From Isoetes taiwanensis (taxonomy: Eukaryota; Streptophyta; Lycopodiopsida; Isoetales; Isoetaceae): DNA of 64,000 nucleotides. A program made the position numbers and the translations under genes. The notes below the pieces were generated by a model. It saw only the letters and a program-made list of their open reading frames with translations, searched no databases and was not told where the DNA came from. The stretch is from NCBI GenBank assembly GCA_021234155.1, contig JAJEKV010000002.1, positions 33,803,123-33,867,122 of the forward strand. Direction: 5' to 3'. This document shows positions 21,439-32,580 of this stretch, piece by piece (within the stretch, counting starts at the first letter, position 1; the number at the start of each line of letters is the position of its first letter).

Positions 21439-24400
21439 CTATTGATACAATACCATTATAGGAAGAGAAATTATATACATGATTATCAAAGAGCCTTTAG
21501 CTAATGCTATGTTCCCCGACATGTCAACAATGTATTTTGGAATCTGAATAGTCTTCGGTCTTTTGCCATTTGCATCCCATGCATAATGTATAGCATCTAA
21601 CTTCTCATACCTTGATGGATCTGATGGATTTGGTCGCCAACGTTTAGTTAAGCAACCTGTATAGTCAGAACCAACAGGCATCCACCATGATACATAAATA
21701 TGACCATCATTGGTAGACTAGACACTGGATCCAGAATGGCATCTTCTTCTGTAAAGCCCAACCACGTTGGAGTTTCATTGTCTCCAAGTCGGACTAAAAC
21801 AAGCATACCTTTCGTAATATGTGCATGAGGATCGAACTCATCCATAGGTAACACTGGGCGTCCATCTGCTGGCCCACAATACGAAGGCAAAGGTCTTACA
21901 AGCACGACGGCTTCATCGACCTCTGGAGTAAAGGCAGCTTGCAGAGGTTCTTGCCTTGTACGCAACCAAAAGTTATCATTTTGAGGTCGTCCTGGAGATA
22001 CATCTTCCAAACATAAAAGAATCTCGGTCCAATAATCCATAGTTGCTTTGTACTGTCGTGCAAACACACTCTCTTCTTGATTTTTGCAGAAGGAGTTCCA
22101 TAATGCTATGTACTTGCTGATGTTTTCTGCCAAGCCAGGGAGATCTTTCAATGTCTTCCTTGGAGGGATAATTTTAGGCACCCCTATTGGTAACGTTGGC
22201 TCACCATTTTCATCCTCCTTCCATATTCTTATTCCTTTTTCTGGAATCCACTCTTTATGGGTTGGCCGCATCTTATATTGCATAATGGGCCATTTCCCAT
22301 CCATTTTAAATTAGAATAGCAATGGGTCGGTATGGCCTGTTAGACGTTGGCCTTTATCAGGGATACATCCCTTGATGAAGCCTTTTCAATCTAAAACTTC
22401 ATCCACAAAATATGGAACAGGAGACTTTGCATTGCACTTGCTAAACAAGTCAAGCAACTCAGGCAAAGTTAGAGCATCCGATGAACTCATTAACATCGAA
22501 AAGTTTCCAAACAATGTATCGATATCGTCATGAGTGTGCGCAACCATTATGAAGCCAAACCTGAATCTCATCGAATACCTTAAGCCATGTCAAATAAGAG
22601 AGGTAGGAGAACACATATCTATTTTTATTTTTACCTGATGAATTATCCAACTACAAGTAGAGATTTCGAGGAAGAGGATTGAAGCCTTTTAAGTTGGCAC
22701 TAGAAGATGAAGGCATCATCTCTTGTGTTTGTGCTAGCTTATGCTGCAGTGGTCGAGTGTCTTTTATGGCTTGCATCAATTTGCAATCTGTAGTTCTACT
22801 TCCACACAGATCACCACACTTGTCTTCGTCCGGCCACTCAAGATAGTGTAGGATCCTAGAAAGTGATCCAACATGAAAATTTGAGTCATCTTTTCAAAGA
22901 TCAAGAGAGAAATGACCATAAGCTCGTCCACCATGACCATGTGTCAATTTTCCCGTCAAGCTGCTCTTTCAGCGATCCCCTCTCCAAACAGACTTTGCGA
23001 GATGATGACTTCTTGGGAGTGTTTTGACCTGATCCATCTCCTCGTATTATGTAAAGGTGACTTTCTGGTGAACGATGTGATAATGCACGCCAATGCCAAT
23101 ATTGACTCCTACAGGAATGTTGTTCCAACATATGTGCCCGTCGTTGAATTGAAAGGTTGCGCATCTCCCTTGTACCTTTTGTTCTTTCCAATTCCTGCTT
23201 GATGACTACACATATGTTACACTTGGAGAATGCTGTATTTTTTTCTATGCTGCAAACTCTTTCTTCCAAATATTGTACATTAAGGATAAAAGGAAGTTTG
23301 CGGACATTCTCCTTTATACCATCCTTTCCTTTTTTGCTTCTATATGGAATGCTCTCCGCATTCTCACTAATGAAGGTATCAAGCACACTTTCTGTAGCCA
23401 GTGTCACAGATCTAGACCTCTTAGAGCCTGTATTACCATGCTCCGCCCGTTTTCCACTTAACTCGAACCTCTTCCTCCAACTATAAAACGTAGACTGAGC
23501 AACTCCTAAAGCCACGCGCCATGCAAATTGACAGCATTCCACTCCAGAGACCACTACTTTCGCCTCCGACTGTCCTGTATAATTTACACTGAACACATAA
23601 AAAACAAGCGTAATTCTTGCACTGCGTGATTGAGAATAAAATTCTTTTCTTAAGGCACATACTTGTTCTTCGCTCAATTTTTTGATACATTCATCCTTGC
23701 AGCATGTTGATTTTAGAGCACTCTTGATTGACTTAGAAGCACACATCCTCTCCTCCTTGCTATCCCCCTTTGGTTCCCTCCTGACCCTCTTCACATATGT
23801 ATATTTCCTTTTCCCCTTAAATTGCTTCTCAGCATCAGCTTCCAGGCACTCAACTTCTAAGTCATCCTCTTCGAGAGCAGCTCGAGCTTGTAAATATTGT
23901 GAAACTGTCCTGCCATCACGAAGCAAAACACCACAGCTCTCCCAAGATATTAGACTTGCAGCTGGAGGCCTCTCTGCACAAGCATAACATGATCTCATAT
24001 TTTGGTTCCCAATTGGATCCATTATCTTACTCACTGAAAGTCTAACCTTTGACACACCTAAGAACTCATCGTCTATAGCATCCTCAGGATCACTAAAGAC
24101 TATATTCGCCTCCGAATATTTAGATCCAATGCAGGAGTGAAGAATGTAGCACGACAAATCAAGTAGATCTGTTCTAGAGTAGTAGATTGTCTCATCTTCA
24201 GGCTTAAACAACCTGAGACCAAGACGGGCACCTAGATTCTCATGACCTCCAATCTCCTCTACTATCTCGTCTTCTTCATTTATTACAGTGTTGCTTGGTT
24301 CATCACAATGAGTAGTGAAACTGATGTCCGGCGGGCTAATGACAGATGGTAGACTGCTAGATGAACCCTCTTCTGAAGAGGGCAAATTGAGGGATGTTGC

Positions 24401-24604
24401 CGAAGACGTATCTTCACTTGAGGGGCACTCAACATATTTTACATCCCTCTTTGGCCACTGAATGAATGTGCCTACTGCTTCACCAATATTATCTGCCTCT
24501 CCACAGGGGACTAGAAGCTCCGTCGATGGGACCACAGACTCCGTGACCTCAATTGCTACATTCGAAGAATCTATGTCCTTGCCATGAAGAGTGATCCTAT
24601 TCAA
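21439..24604 (-). pseudogene. DUF7869-type transposase-like gene, about 1,000 codons, broken
   Basis: From 24604 downward there is an acidic, serine-rich N-terminus. A cysteine pair region (CYACAERP) follows, then a helix-turn-helix-like segment (WRVALGVAQSTFYSWRKRFE) and a basic segment. FSKCNICVVIKQELERTKG and a DG motif then start the DUF7869 core. The core continues in other frames with LDNSSGKNKNRYVFSYLSYL (about 22.65 kb) and MVAHTHDDIDTLFGNFSM (22386-22571). After it come PVLPMDEFDPHAHITKGMLV (21648-22304) and WRPNPSDPSRYEKLDAIHYA (21439-21681). At least two stops and three frame changes separate these blocks. DUF7869 proteins are abundant, transposon-associated plant proteins. This copy looks dead. 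The C-terminal module is shared with the relic at 3-461. Confidence 0.7.
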
Positions 24605-24786
24605 AATATGGCCCCGGGCAACAACTATCCTTCCGACGAATAGCTTGTACAGGGGAAAATTGACGATGTTTCGAGCAGGATGACAATTTTTAGAACGTAT
24701 GAGTTAGAAGAAAAACATGCAAAAAACAAGAAAAAAGACTCCATTTAGTACCAAAAAAAAAAATTCTACGCAATATATAGATCGAA

Positions 24787-25100
24787 ATAGCGCCATGGCG
24801 CCATTTGGTCGAATTGGTATACATTTGGACCAAATGGCGCCATCCAAATTTACACCAAAATGTAGTTGGACCTTGTTCCAAATTTACACCAAGGTGGTGT
24901 CCTGTTGAACCAAATGTCGCCATTTGGTTCAATTGGACACCACCTTGGTATAAACATTTGGTTCAATTGGACACCACCTTGGTGTAAATTTGGAACAAAT
25001 GGCGCCATGGCGCCATTTGGTTCAACTATACATTTTGGTGTAAATGTATACTTCTCGATCAAGCCTAGACCAAATGGCACCATGGCGCCATTTTTTCATG
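24787..25100. repeat. Palindromic GGCGCC and ACCAAGGTGGTGT repeats
   Basis: GCGCCATGGCGCCATTTGG occurs at about 24790 and again, in fuller form, at about 24999 and 25076. Between them, TTTACACCAAGGTGGTGTCC and its reverse complement alternate, with TTGGTTCAATTGGACACC repeated. The block lies directly upstream of the DUF7869-type gene and may be its subterminal or promoter region. Confidence 0.75.
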
Positions 25101-26550
25101 TAAGATTACTGTGTACTGTGCTGGCCGAATGGGGCCATGCAATTTGGCTCGAACAATCCACAATATTCACTTTGTCCTTTGCAAAGATGGACTGAAATGC
25201 CCAGTTGGTATAAAATTTAATAAAAGGAGAGAAAGATCTGTAATGATTATATCTAGTGATTATCAACACACTGCACCTTAGCCCCATCAAAAAATTTACA
25301 AGAGGTGCCTATGTTATGCATTCTTGCTTCGATTGCTCTATATGAGTCAATAGGAGCAGGCATGCATAACAGGGGCACCCCATGCCAATTTTGCAAATGA
25401 AACCAAGGTTCTTACTGTGTCGAAGCAATATGGATTTTAGCATTTGGAGAACACGGTATATACATGGCAGAAGTAAAGCACAATTTATATTAGAAATAAT
25501 AGAGTTACTTGATATTAGACAGATTCATAGTGGCATGATGTACTGGAGCAATAGATGGAACTAAAAAAAAAACAAGCAGATCTCAGCAGGTATGAATTCA
25601 CAATGTGCCTTGAATAACTGGGAGTTGCCGAGAACTGAAATCGCCTATAGTTGCACAAAGGTTCACCAGGGATTTCTGTGAGCGCCAAGAAGAAAGCGCC
25701 TGACAGCACGCATGCGCCTTGCAAAGTTTCTGCCTAGGCGCCTGAGAAAGGTCGCACGCCTTATGCGAGCGGCGGCTGAAGCGAGCAGGCAGATTTGAAA
25801 ACGTTTAAACCGTGCACGGAAACATCTGTGTCATACCATGGTTGCCTTAAGAGGACGACCGGCGACAGAGACGGAGCTTTAAATGCCAAATAATATTTTA
25901 AAATAATAGTTTTGAAATTAAGTGGCAATTTTTAAAATTTCAAATGGGTGATTCAACTTCGCGTAGGCGGCAAGTTCAAATTTCAAATTACAGGTGGGAT
26001 TTTTGAATTTTATGTTCAAATGTGGGCGGAATGGCGGGAATTTGAAATTTGAAATTTGGCCCGCTGGACACAAAGATGGCCCGCCAACGGCCGTTGCCGG
26101 CTGGCCCGCCATGGGCGGCTGGACTGCCACGGGCCCTTAGTTGGCCGCCTGCAGGACCACAGAGCACCTGCGGCCAAAATTTCAAATTCCTAAATTTCAC
26201 AAGGTTTCCATAGATACGTCTCATTGCTTCTGCTGGACCTCATTTGCTATTCGCGAGAAATTCTAGCCGCCAGCGCCCAATGCCTAACTGCCAGCGCCTA
26301 GCGCCCAGCACCCTGTCGCCCCCATTTGGGACCACCTTTTTTCGGCTTTTCTGGCTCCTATTCTCTAGTGCTCAGTGCCTTACAGCCCCGCGTAGAACTC
26401 CAATTTTCTGTCAAAAATCAAGGCGCTCGCGATGGAAATTGGCAAATTCGGAGGCTTGGAAGCTGTGGAGACAGCGGCTAGCGCCCTGCCAGGATCAGAT
26501 AGGGACCTGGATTGTGTAATAAGTGTGTTCTAATAGCGTCTCATCACTAG
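25101..26550. other. Spacer with AAATTTCAAATT-rich stretch
   Basis: No gene is seen. Around 25915-26190 the motif AATTTCAAATT and its inverse recur many times among GC-rich blocks (GGCCCGC). Around 25680-25760 and 26260-26480 GGCGC/AGCGCC motifs are common. Confidence 0.45.
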
Positions 26551-26551
26551 C

Positions 26552-27172
26552 AAATGGCGCCATGGTGCCATTTGCCAAAATATTGCTCAAAATTGTCCTA
26601 CAATGAGCAATGGCGCCATGGTGCCATTTGCTTGGCAGCAAAGCCTGCACAGATGTTCTAATGTAGCAATGTTTTGGAATTCACCAGAAAATGTTGTGCC
26701 GTAGAAATGGCATGGCCGCGCCATTTGCCATATTCAGAACAGTTATATTGAGCCATTTTGTTAGTATTTTGCCTTTCTATGGGTGTCAACACAACCAATA
26801 TATATGCAAATAGTGCCATGGCGCCATTTGCTTGGTAGTATGCTTCTCCATGGGTGTCAAGACACTTAACAAACATGCAAATAGCACCATGACACCATTT
26901 GCTTGGAAGATTGCATCATAATGGGTATCAATACACCCAATCCACATGCAAATGGCGCCGCCATTTGCTTAGTAGATTGCTTCTCTATAGGTGTCAATAC
27001 ACCCAATGCACATGCAAATGGCGCCATGGCGCCATTTGCTTGGTAGATTGCTTCCTCATAGGTGTCAATACACCTAATGCATATGCAAATGGTGCCACGA
27101 CGCCATTTGCTTGGTAGATTGATTCTCGATGGTGTCAATACACCCAATTCATATGCAAATGGCGCCATTTGC
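26552..27172. repeat. About 70-bp tandem array with palindromic ATGGCGCCAT core
   Basis: From 26800 to 27170 a unit of 66-71 bp repeats about five times. The core copies start near 26805, 26876, 26946, 27012, 27083 and 27152. Each unit carries AAATGGCGCCATGGCGCCAT or a variant, then TTGCTTGGTAGATTGCTTC and GTGTCAATACACCCAAT. Three looser copies of the core lie at 26552, 26609 and 26705. The array ends shortly before an acceptor-like TTTGTTTCAG at 27230-27239. Confidence 0.85.
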
Positions 27173-27250
27173 CTGCTTGTTAGTCTGATTTGCCTGCTTG
27201 TTCGTCTGGTGTGCCGTTACTAATGCCTCTTTGTTTCAGCTGCGTTACGC

Positions 27251-28048
27251 GTGGATCCACAGTTCCAGTCCGAGCAAATAATTATGATGACAGACAGGAG
27301 CTGGTGCATGGAAGTAATAAGGATGAGCATGTCTGCTCCTACAGACTCCAAAGTAGACTGCAGAAGAGAGCTTTGTTTGCTTGTAAGAGAGATGTCTGGA
27401 GAAGCTAAAGGAATTTACCAGCCAGGTAACGTTGTGAACATGAAGAAGGTTCTCAAGAACGGTCGCGATGATTGGCTCCGAGTGGTCCTTGAGGATACGA
27501 ATGAACAAAGGATAATTATCTACTATGTGAACTGGAAGTATTATGATACCACTTTGATGTCTGCTAGTATTGCAAATGTACCTAGTTCGGCCAAGAAGCA
27601 AGGCTGGGCGCTTCCTTCTTATAACAACTTTCAAGAAGAAGACATTAAAGGACCAGATGAAATCTTGAGAGGCTACAATATTCTTCGTAAGCATATGAAC
27701 GAGTCGAAAAACTCGCCTTCATTCGTTGTTAAGGCATTAGCCTCTCAGAAACCTCCCGGCATTGTGGACATGGCCTGGCTTCGGACAGTTACCAAGAAGA
27801 AGTCAAGACAAACTAAAGAGGCTACTATAGCAAAAAACGACTCCTCTTCTGGTATTGAGGATGTTGGCCAAGAACTATACGAAGGAAAAGCAGCTGGCAA
27901 GGGTAAAGGTAAGAGGAAGGATCACAAAGATCCTCATAAAGAAAAGAAGGAAAGAAAGGATAAAATATCGAAGAAGGACAGGGAAAGGAAGGGAAAGGGC
28001 AGAAGGAAGGAAGGGCAGGATAGGAAAAGGAAGGAAGGGAAGGAGTGA
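27251..28048 (+). CDS. Unrecognised ORF with lysine-rich tail, 265 codons
   Basis: The ORF contains a folded-looking front half (residues about 45-160, with GVVNMKKVLKNGRDDWLRVV-like and YYVNWKYYDTTLM segments). Its last 60 residues are almost entirely Lys, Arg, Glu, Asp and Gly, typical of a nuclear basic tail. An AG acceptor at 27239 just before the ATG suggests that upstream exons exist. I recognise no family. It is divergent from the DUF7869-type gene, with the palindrome arrays between them, which makes a second mobile-element gene the simplest reading. Confidence 0.45.
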   Translation: MDPQFQSEQIIMMTDRSWCMEVIRMSMSAPTDSKVDCRRELCLLVREMSGEAKGIYQPGNVVNMKKVLKNGRDDWLRVVLEDTNEQRIIIYYVNWKYYDTTLMSASIANVPSSAKKQGWALPSYNNFQEEDIKGPDEILRGYNILRKHMNESKNSPSFVVKALASQKPPGIVDMAWLRTVTKKKSRQTKEATIAKNDSSSGIEDVGQELYEGKAAGKGKGKRKDHKDPHKEKKERKDKISKKDRERKGKGRRKEGQDRKRKEGKE

Positions 28049-28081
28049 CAGAAGAGATCGAAGGAATAAAAGAAGAAGCAC

Positions 28082-29432
28082 ATGCTAGAGACCTCTGAGA
28101 AGGATAGCACCCCTAAAAACAACGGAGACAAATTCAGACTCCTAGCCCTGATGCAAGTCCAAGCAAGATGGACAGAACAAACGCGCAGATCACTGGAAGT
28201 GGTGGTGACAACCCTGCAAGCCCATCACATATTAAGGATTCTGCAGGCACACCAGCCAGAAGGGTCACCTCCGAGCAGCCTAAAGAGCGCAGACTAACAT
28301 TGAGAATAGCCCAGCACTTGCTCGAAGCTGGAAAGGTCAGAAGAGGAAAAGATGGCAGAAACCACGTTACAGAAGATCTATGACCACAGCCATCGTTTTC
28401 CTTTGGGCATCACATTCATCAAATGAATAAACGTGTTCCAGCTATATCAAGGGCCACCAAATTTAACATCTAGGCCAAGGAATTTGGAGCTCATGAAAAC
28501 AATTAATGGATTCCTTCTAGAGAGACCCACATCCTGTGTTTACTCCCGCTGATGTGATTCCATTTCATCCTCTCACAAACAAACTGGTTCCTTGGAAAAC
28601 TGAGGATGACCTCATGGGGATGCACTATTATATAGTGAATGGAATCATCCAGTCTTGGCTGCTCAGCTTGTATGTAAAAGACTCGGTACACCAAATTCCC
28701 AAGAACAGATGCCAAAGATTTATGAGTTTCAGAATTGCCGAGTCTTATCTGGTACAGTCAACGAGCAAGAATGCCTGCAGCTTAGTTGTGAAGTCAATGA
28801 CATCGTTGCCAAGATTATCTTTAAGGAGCCTTACATTGACAAAATAACCTACCTGCGACACCAGTATGCTCTCTGCGGGAAGCTTGATCCATCAGGTCGA
28901 GGTCAATCACGTTCAGAACCCTATAAGGTACTTACAATGTTTCATTTGTTGGCTTTTTTATTATGAAATGGCACCACGGCGCCATTTCCCTCTTATTTAC
29001 ATACCAAAACTAAATTCTTCTTGTTTTCAGCATTATCTGGCTTTAACTGAAGTTACCATGTGTGGTAAGCAACCGAAAGATTTTAACCAGTGGGTCTTCA
29101 TGCCTGAAGATATTTTTCAGCTATTCCTATCCCTATGGAACTTGTGGAAGGCTAGCAAGCTAAAAGATAACAAGGAACAAATTATCATTTGTACCTGGGC
29201 AAAAGACAGTGACTACTTCAGTCAGACCTATCTGAGGTGCATGAGGGGTCTTGACTATGAAGGCAACCGGGTTTTGTTCTAACAAGTGCTGGATGGGAAG
29301 ACCTACGTGAAGGTCACCAGTGATTATACAAGTGAGCTCTTCTTTAAGACAAGGGCAAAGACACTAAGATCTATAGCGTTCTTGAAGAAGAAGATTTTTC
29401 AATGTGAAGGAGAATTTCCTGAAGAAGTATAG
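28082..29432 (+). pseudogene. Continuation of the unrecognised gene, with one clean intron
   Basis: Coding-like blocks follow in several frames: DVIPFHPLTNKLVPWKTEDD (about 28550), QMPKIYEFQNCRVLSGTVNE (about 28710), then EPYK, a GT-AG intron at 28928-29030, and HYLALTEVTMCGKQPKD. After LDYEGNRVLF a TAA at 29281 interrupts, and the same frame runs on to a TAG at 29430-29432. The intron join keeps the frame exactly. The intron contains one copy of the AAATGGCACCACGGCGCCAT palindrome. At least one frameshift near 28650 shows decay. The function is unknown. Confidence 0.45.
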
Positions 29433-29663
29433 GCAAATTTATGAATATACAAATCTATGGATATACAAATTTGCTAATTTTGTAATCTAAATGTTTCTTT
29501 AGTTCCATTATCTCATAAAATGGACTAAAAAATAATTTCGTTCATAATTGGAATCACGAAATTTCTCATTTTAATGAAATTGCGCTTAAAATTGTGAATT
29601 GAAAACTGTGATAATTTGGCAAGCCTAACATTTATCAAATTCTTACTTGGTGTTTCCTTGTAC

Positions 29664-30425
29664 CATAGATACCCGGAACCCCGTTCCGCACTCCGTTCCC
29701 GTTTCAACACGCGTTCCCATGCTTGAGGCGTTCCGGGAACTTCTCCTTACGTTCCCAAAGTGTGTCTTACCGGGAACGTCATTGGGAACTCCGTTCCCGA
29801 CGTTCCGGTTACAACGTTCCCAACATGGGAAAAGAAAAATAAAATTTCAACATTATCAAATGACCTAAAAGTTAAATTTTACAAGAAAATAAAACCTAAA
29901 ATAAATTGGCGGTCATGGATATGGCGGAAGATAGTGAAGTCTGAGTTTTTTCTTCAAGAAACAGGTCGAAATCAATAGTTTTAACAAGGAAACAAGTCGA
30001 AATCATAAATTTACATGTCTAGAGGTTGAAATCATTTAGTTTCTCTGATTCTTTTTTGAATTTTTGTGCAGAAGGTGGAGCTTGCAAACTAAGCCCTCCA
30101 GGTACCACGTTTTTTATCTTTCTGATACTTGTCTTTGTCTTGTTTTAGCATGTGGATTTTTAACTAATATCTATTACTATGTGTCGGATTGTACTTTGTA
30201 CTGCCAGTATGTGTTGCTATTTAAGGTTTATAATTTCCATGTAAAATAAATTTGATAAACAAAGTAAAGCAAGTAAAAAAGTACAAGTATAATAGTTGGG
30301 AACTCCATTTTTAAGATTAAAAGGTTCAAATTCACGTTCCGGCAGTTCCCTTTCCCGCCCATTCCAGTTCCGGTTCCAGGGAGAAGGTCCACGTGATGAA
30401 AACGTTCCCGATCTGGGTATCTATG
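29664..30425. mobile_element. Non-autonomous TIR element, 762 bp, 8-bp target duplication
   Basis: The ends are perfect 11-bp inverted repeats: CATAGATACCC at 29664-29674 and GGGTATCTATG at 30415-30425. The flanks are identical: CCTTGTAC at 29656-29663 and 30426-30433. Both subterminal regions are packed with GTTCCC/GGGAAC motifs. Removing the element and one flank restores a reading frame of the surrounding transposase relic. An 8-bp duplication fits hAT elements best, though other superfamilies with 8-bp duplications remain possible. No transposase is encoded. Confidence 0.85.
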
Positions 30426-30999
30426 CCTTGTACTGGTGTTTCAATTTCTTCTTGGATGTACCATCCTTGAGTGTACACCATTCATAGTCAATGTATTCCC
30501 ATTGATCAAACTGCCAATGTCCTGCTTCTCCATTGGGCAAATGGAGAAATTCTTGATCCCACACTGACTGCCCTTACCAAAAATACAATCCTTCTTGAAG
30601 AATTCATTCATGCCTTGTGGGCAGACCAGCCCTCTCGACAATGCACTTGTGCTTGAGATTTTTTTCTTGATGTGCTCTGCAGCTTCCATTCAAGTCTGAC
30701 TTGCACACTTTGCAAGTGCAGCTGCAGTCCTTTGGATGCTTGCTTCTTATTAGATCGAAAATATCAAGAAGCATTTGCATTCTTATGTGGTGAATACAGC
30801 AGTAGGAATTGAAGTCCTTCAATTTCACTACAAACCATGGCTTTAATTTCTCGAACATCCTAAGTCCAATGTTTGTTGGGGTGTTTTTCCTTGAACTTCT
30901 AAAATAGCTGCATCTGTAGGATTTACAATTGAAAGGGTCGTCAATTTGTAGACACAAGCAATGCTGAAGTGTTATATAATGTGGCATCATGCACTACAT

Positions 31000-31420
31000 T
31001 CACCACATCAAGACATCATATTCCATAGTCACCACATATTACAGACACTATACCAGTAGGCACCACAATCACTACATAACACATTCAACGTATCATCACA
31101 CCCTGCAACATTAGCATCATATCACATCATCCTACAACACATCTACTATATGCATCATATATTACATCATTTTGCAACACATCTGCCATGCATCATAATC
31201 CTGCAACACATCTACCATATGCATCATATATTACATCATCTGACAATACATCTGCCATGCATCATATATTACATCATCATGCACTACATCTATCACATGA
31301 ATTATATTGATTGCAAATAGACAGTCCCATCATTATTTCTCACCATCTGCAACCTGTAATACATGCATCATACAAATTGCGTTCTCATCATAGATTATAT
31401 TTGCATTCACTATGCCATCT
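31000..31420. repeat. ACATCATATATTACATCATC-rich minisatellite
   Basis: Imperfect units of about 50 bp containing CAACACATCTACCATATGCA and TCATATATTACATCATC repeat across this stretch, inside the decayed transposase relic. Confidence 0.75.
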
Positions 31421-32484
31421 GAAATGCACAGCAATATAGTAGATATGTTTGTTCATAATATAATCACCACAACAGAGAGTGATGCAAATTGAAGTACCTG
31501 TGTCTCCTCGAGATAATGAGCAGCATGATGTCCATGCATTCCCCGATCAGCGTTATTGACCTCACATCCTTTACATTTGGAGAAATTCTTGTGTTCTGTT
31601 TTCATAAATTCTGTACAATCTGGACAACCATTTCATTTATAGCGCCAAATCTTCAAGCCCTGATGTAATGTATCCATTTGCCAGAAGTTTGTGAGCCAGC
31701 CTCTTCTTTTTTCTTATTTGCCAATGTAAGATTTCTGGGATGAACACCTAAAACTTTGCCTCTTCTTTTGTCACTAACCTGTGTAGTTTTCTCGGAAGCA
31801 ACAGACATGGCAAGACAGGTTCTTTTGGCTGCTAAATTGTCATTTGAATTTGATAGCTTAACATGTTGCATTGTATCCCTAATGTTTTGAGGGATTACAT
31901 TTTTTTGCTTCTAGATCCTTCATCCCTTCACCAATCACATCCTCCATTATTCTATCTCTCAAGAAATCAAGCAAAACATCTTTTTTGCTCAAAGGATCCA
32001 ACGCTCTTGTCTATCTATGAAAGAAGGAAAGAAAATTCAAAACAATCATTCGTTTTGTTCCTTCTGTTGTAGTCTGAGAAGAAGTTCCTACTGCTAATTT
32101 TGTTAATTCTTCCCTCTCTTCTTTTCTTCTTTTTCTCTGGCATTGTTTGTGCACTCTTTCCTGTTCACGTGATCTTTGCTTTCTACCCTTTGGAACAGAA
32201 GCATTTCGATTAGCAGTAGTTGGTGGTTGTATGACAGAGTTCTCCTAGAGTTCTCTTTGTCCATTGATGTCAATCTCACAAAAATTGTGGACAAAGAAAG
32301 ATGCTTTTTTGGAGAAATTCCCTGTTTGCTTCGAGGTTGGTTTTGATTAAAGTTCTTGCATTGTTCCTCCCCCAATCTAATTTGAATCTGGTTATGCCAT
32401 ATCTGGCAGTTAATTAGGAATTTGAAACTTAATTGGTCAGTTACTATTCTTGTCCTCTTAATCATTGTGGGTTGTTCAGGTGGT

Positions 32485-32580
32485 ATAATGTGTTGGCATA
32501 TGATGTGTCATGTGTTGGTATATGATGTGTCATGTGTTAGCATGTGAGGTGTGATGTGTAATGTGGTGTACACAAAACAT
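32485..32580. repeat. Short TGTGTTGGCATATGATGTGT tandem repeat
   Basis: Three to four imperfect units of about 22-24 bp are visible. Confidence 0.7.

Larger units (their letters stand above)
29525..32465 (-). pseudogene. Second transposase-like relic, interrupted by a TIR element
   Basis: On the minus strand, fragments in order are a basic polar N-terminus (32465-32103) and a basic helix with VLGVHPRNLTLANKKKEEAG (31871-31653). Next comes a Cys/His-rich part with CCIHHIRMQMLLDIF and CSCTCKVCKSDLNGSC (30990-30604). After an in-frame stop it runs to KLKHQYK at about 30434. The reading then resumes, once the inserted element at 29664-30425 is skipped, with ETPSKNLINVRLAKLSQFSI and ends at 29525. 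HTH, zinc-rich and ETP...L..L..F..H blocks in this order occur in large transposase-like genes of plants and animals. The domain identity is from memory of such proteins. Confidence 0.5.

Noticed and set aside
30995-31420. Regularly spaced repeats that might suggest a CRISPR-like array
   Set aside because: Units are imperfect, spacers are not unique, and the context is a plant nuclear transposon relic; this is a minisatellite.
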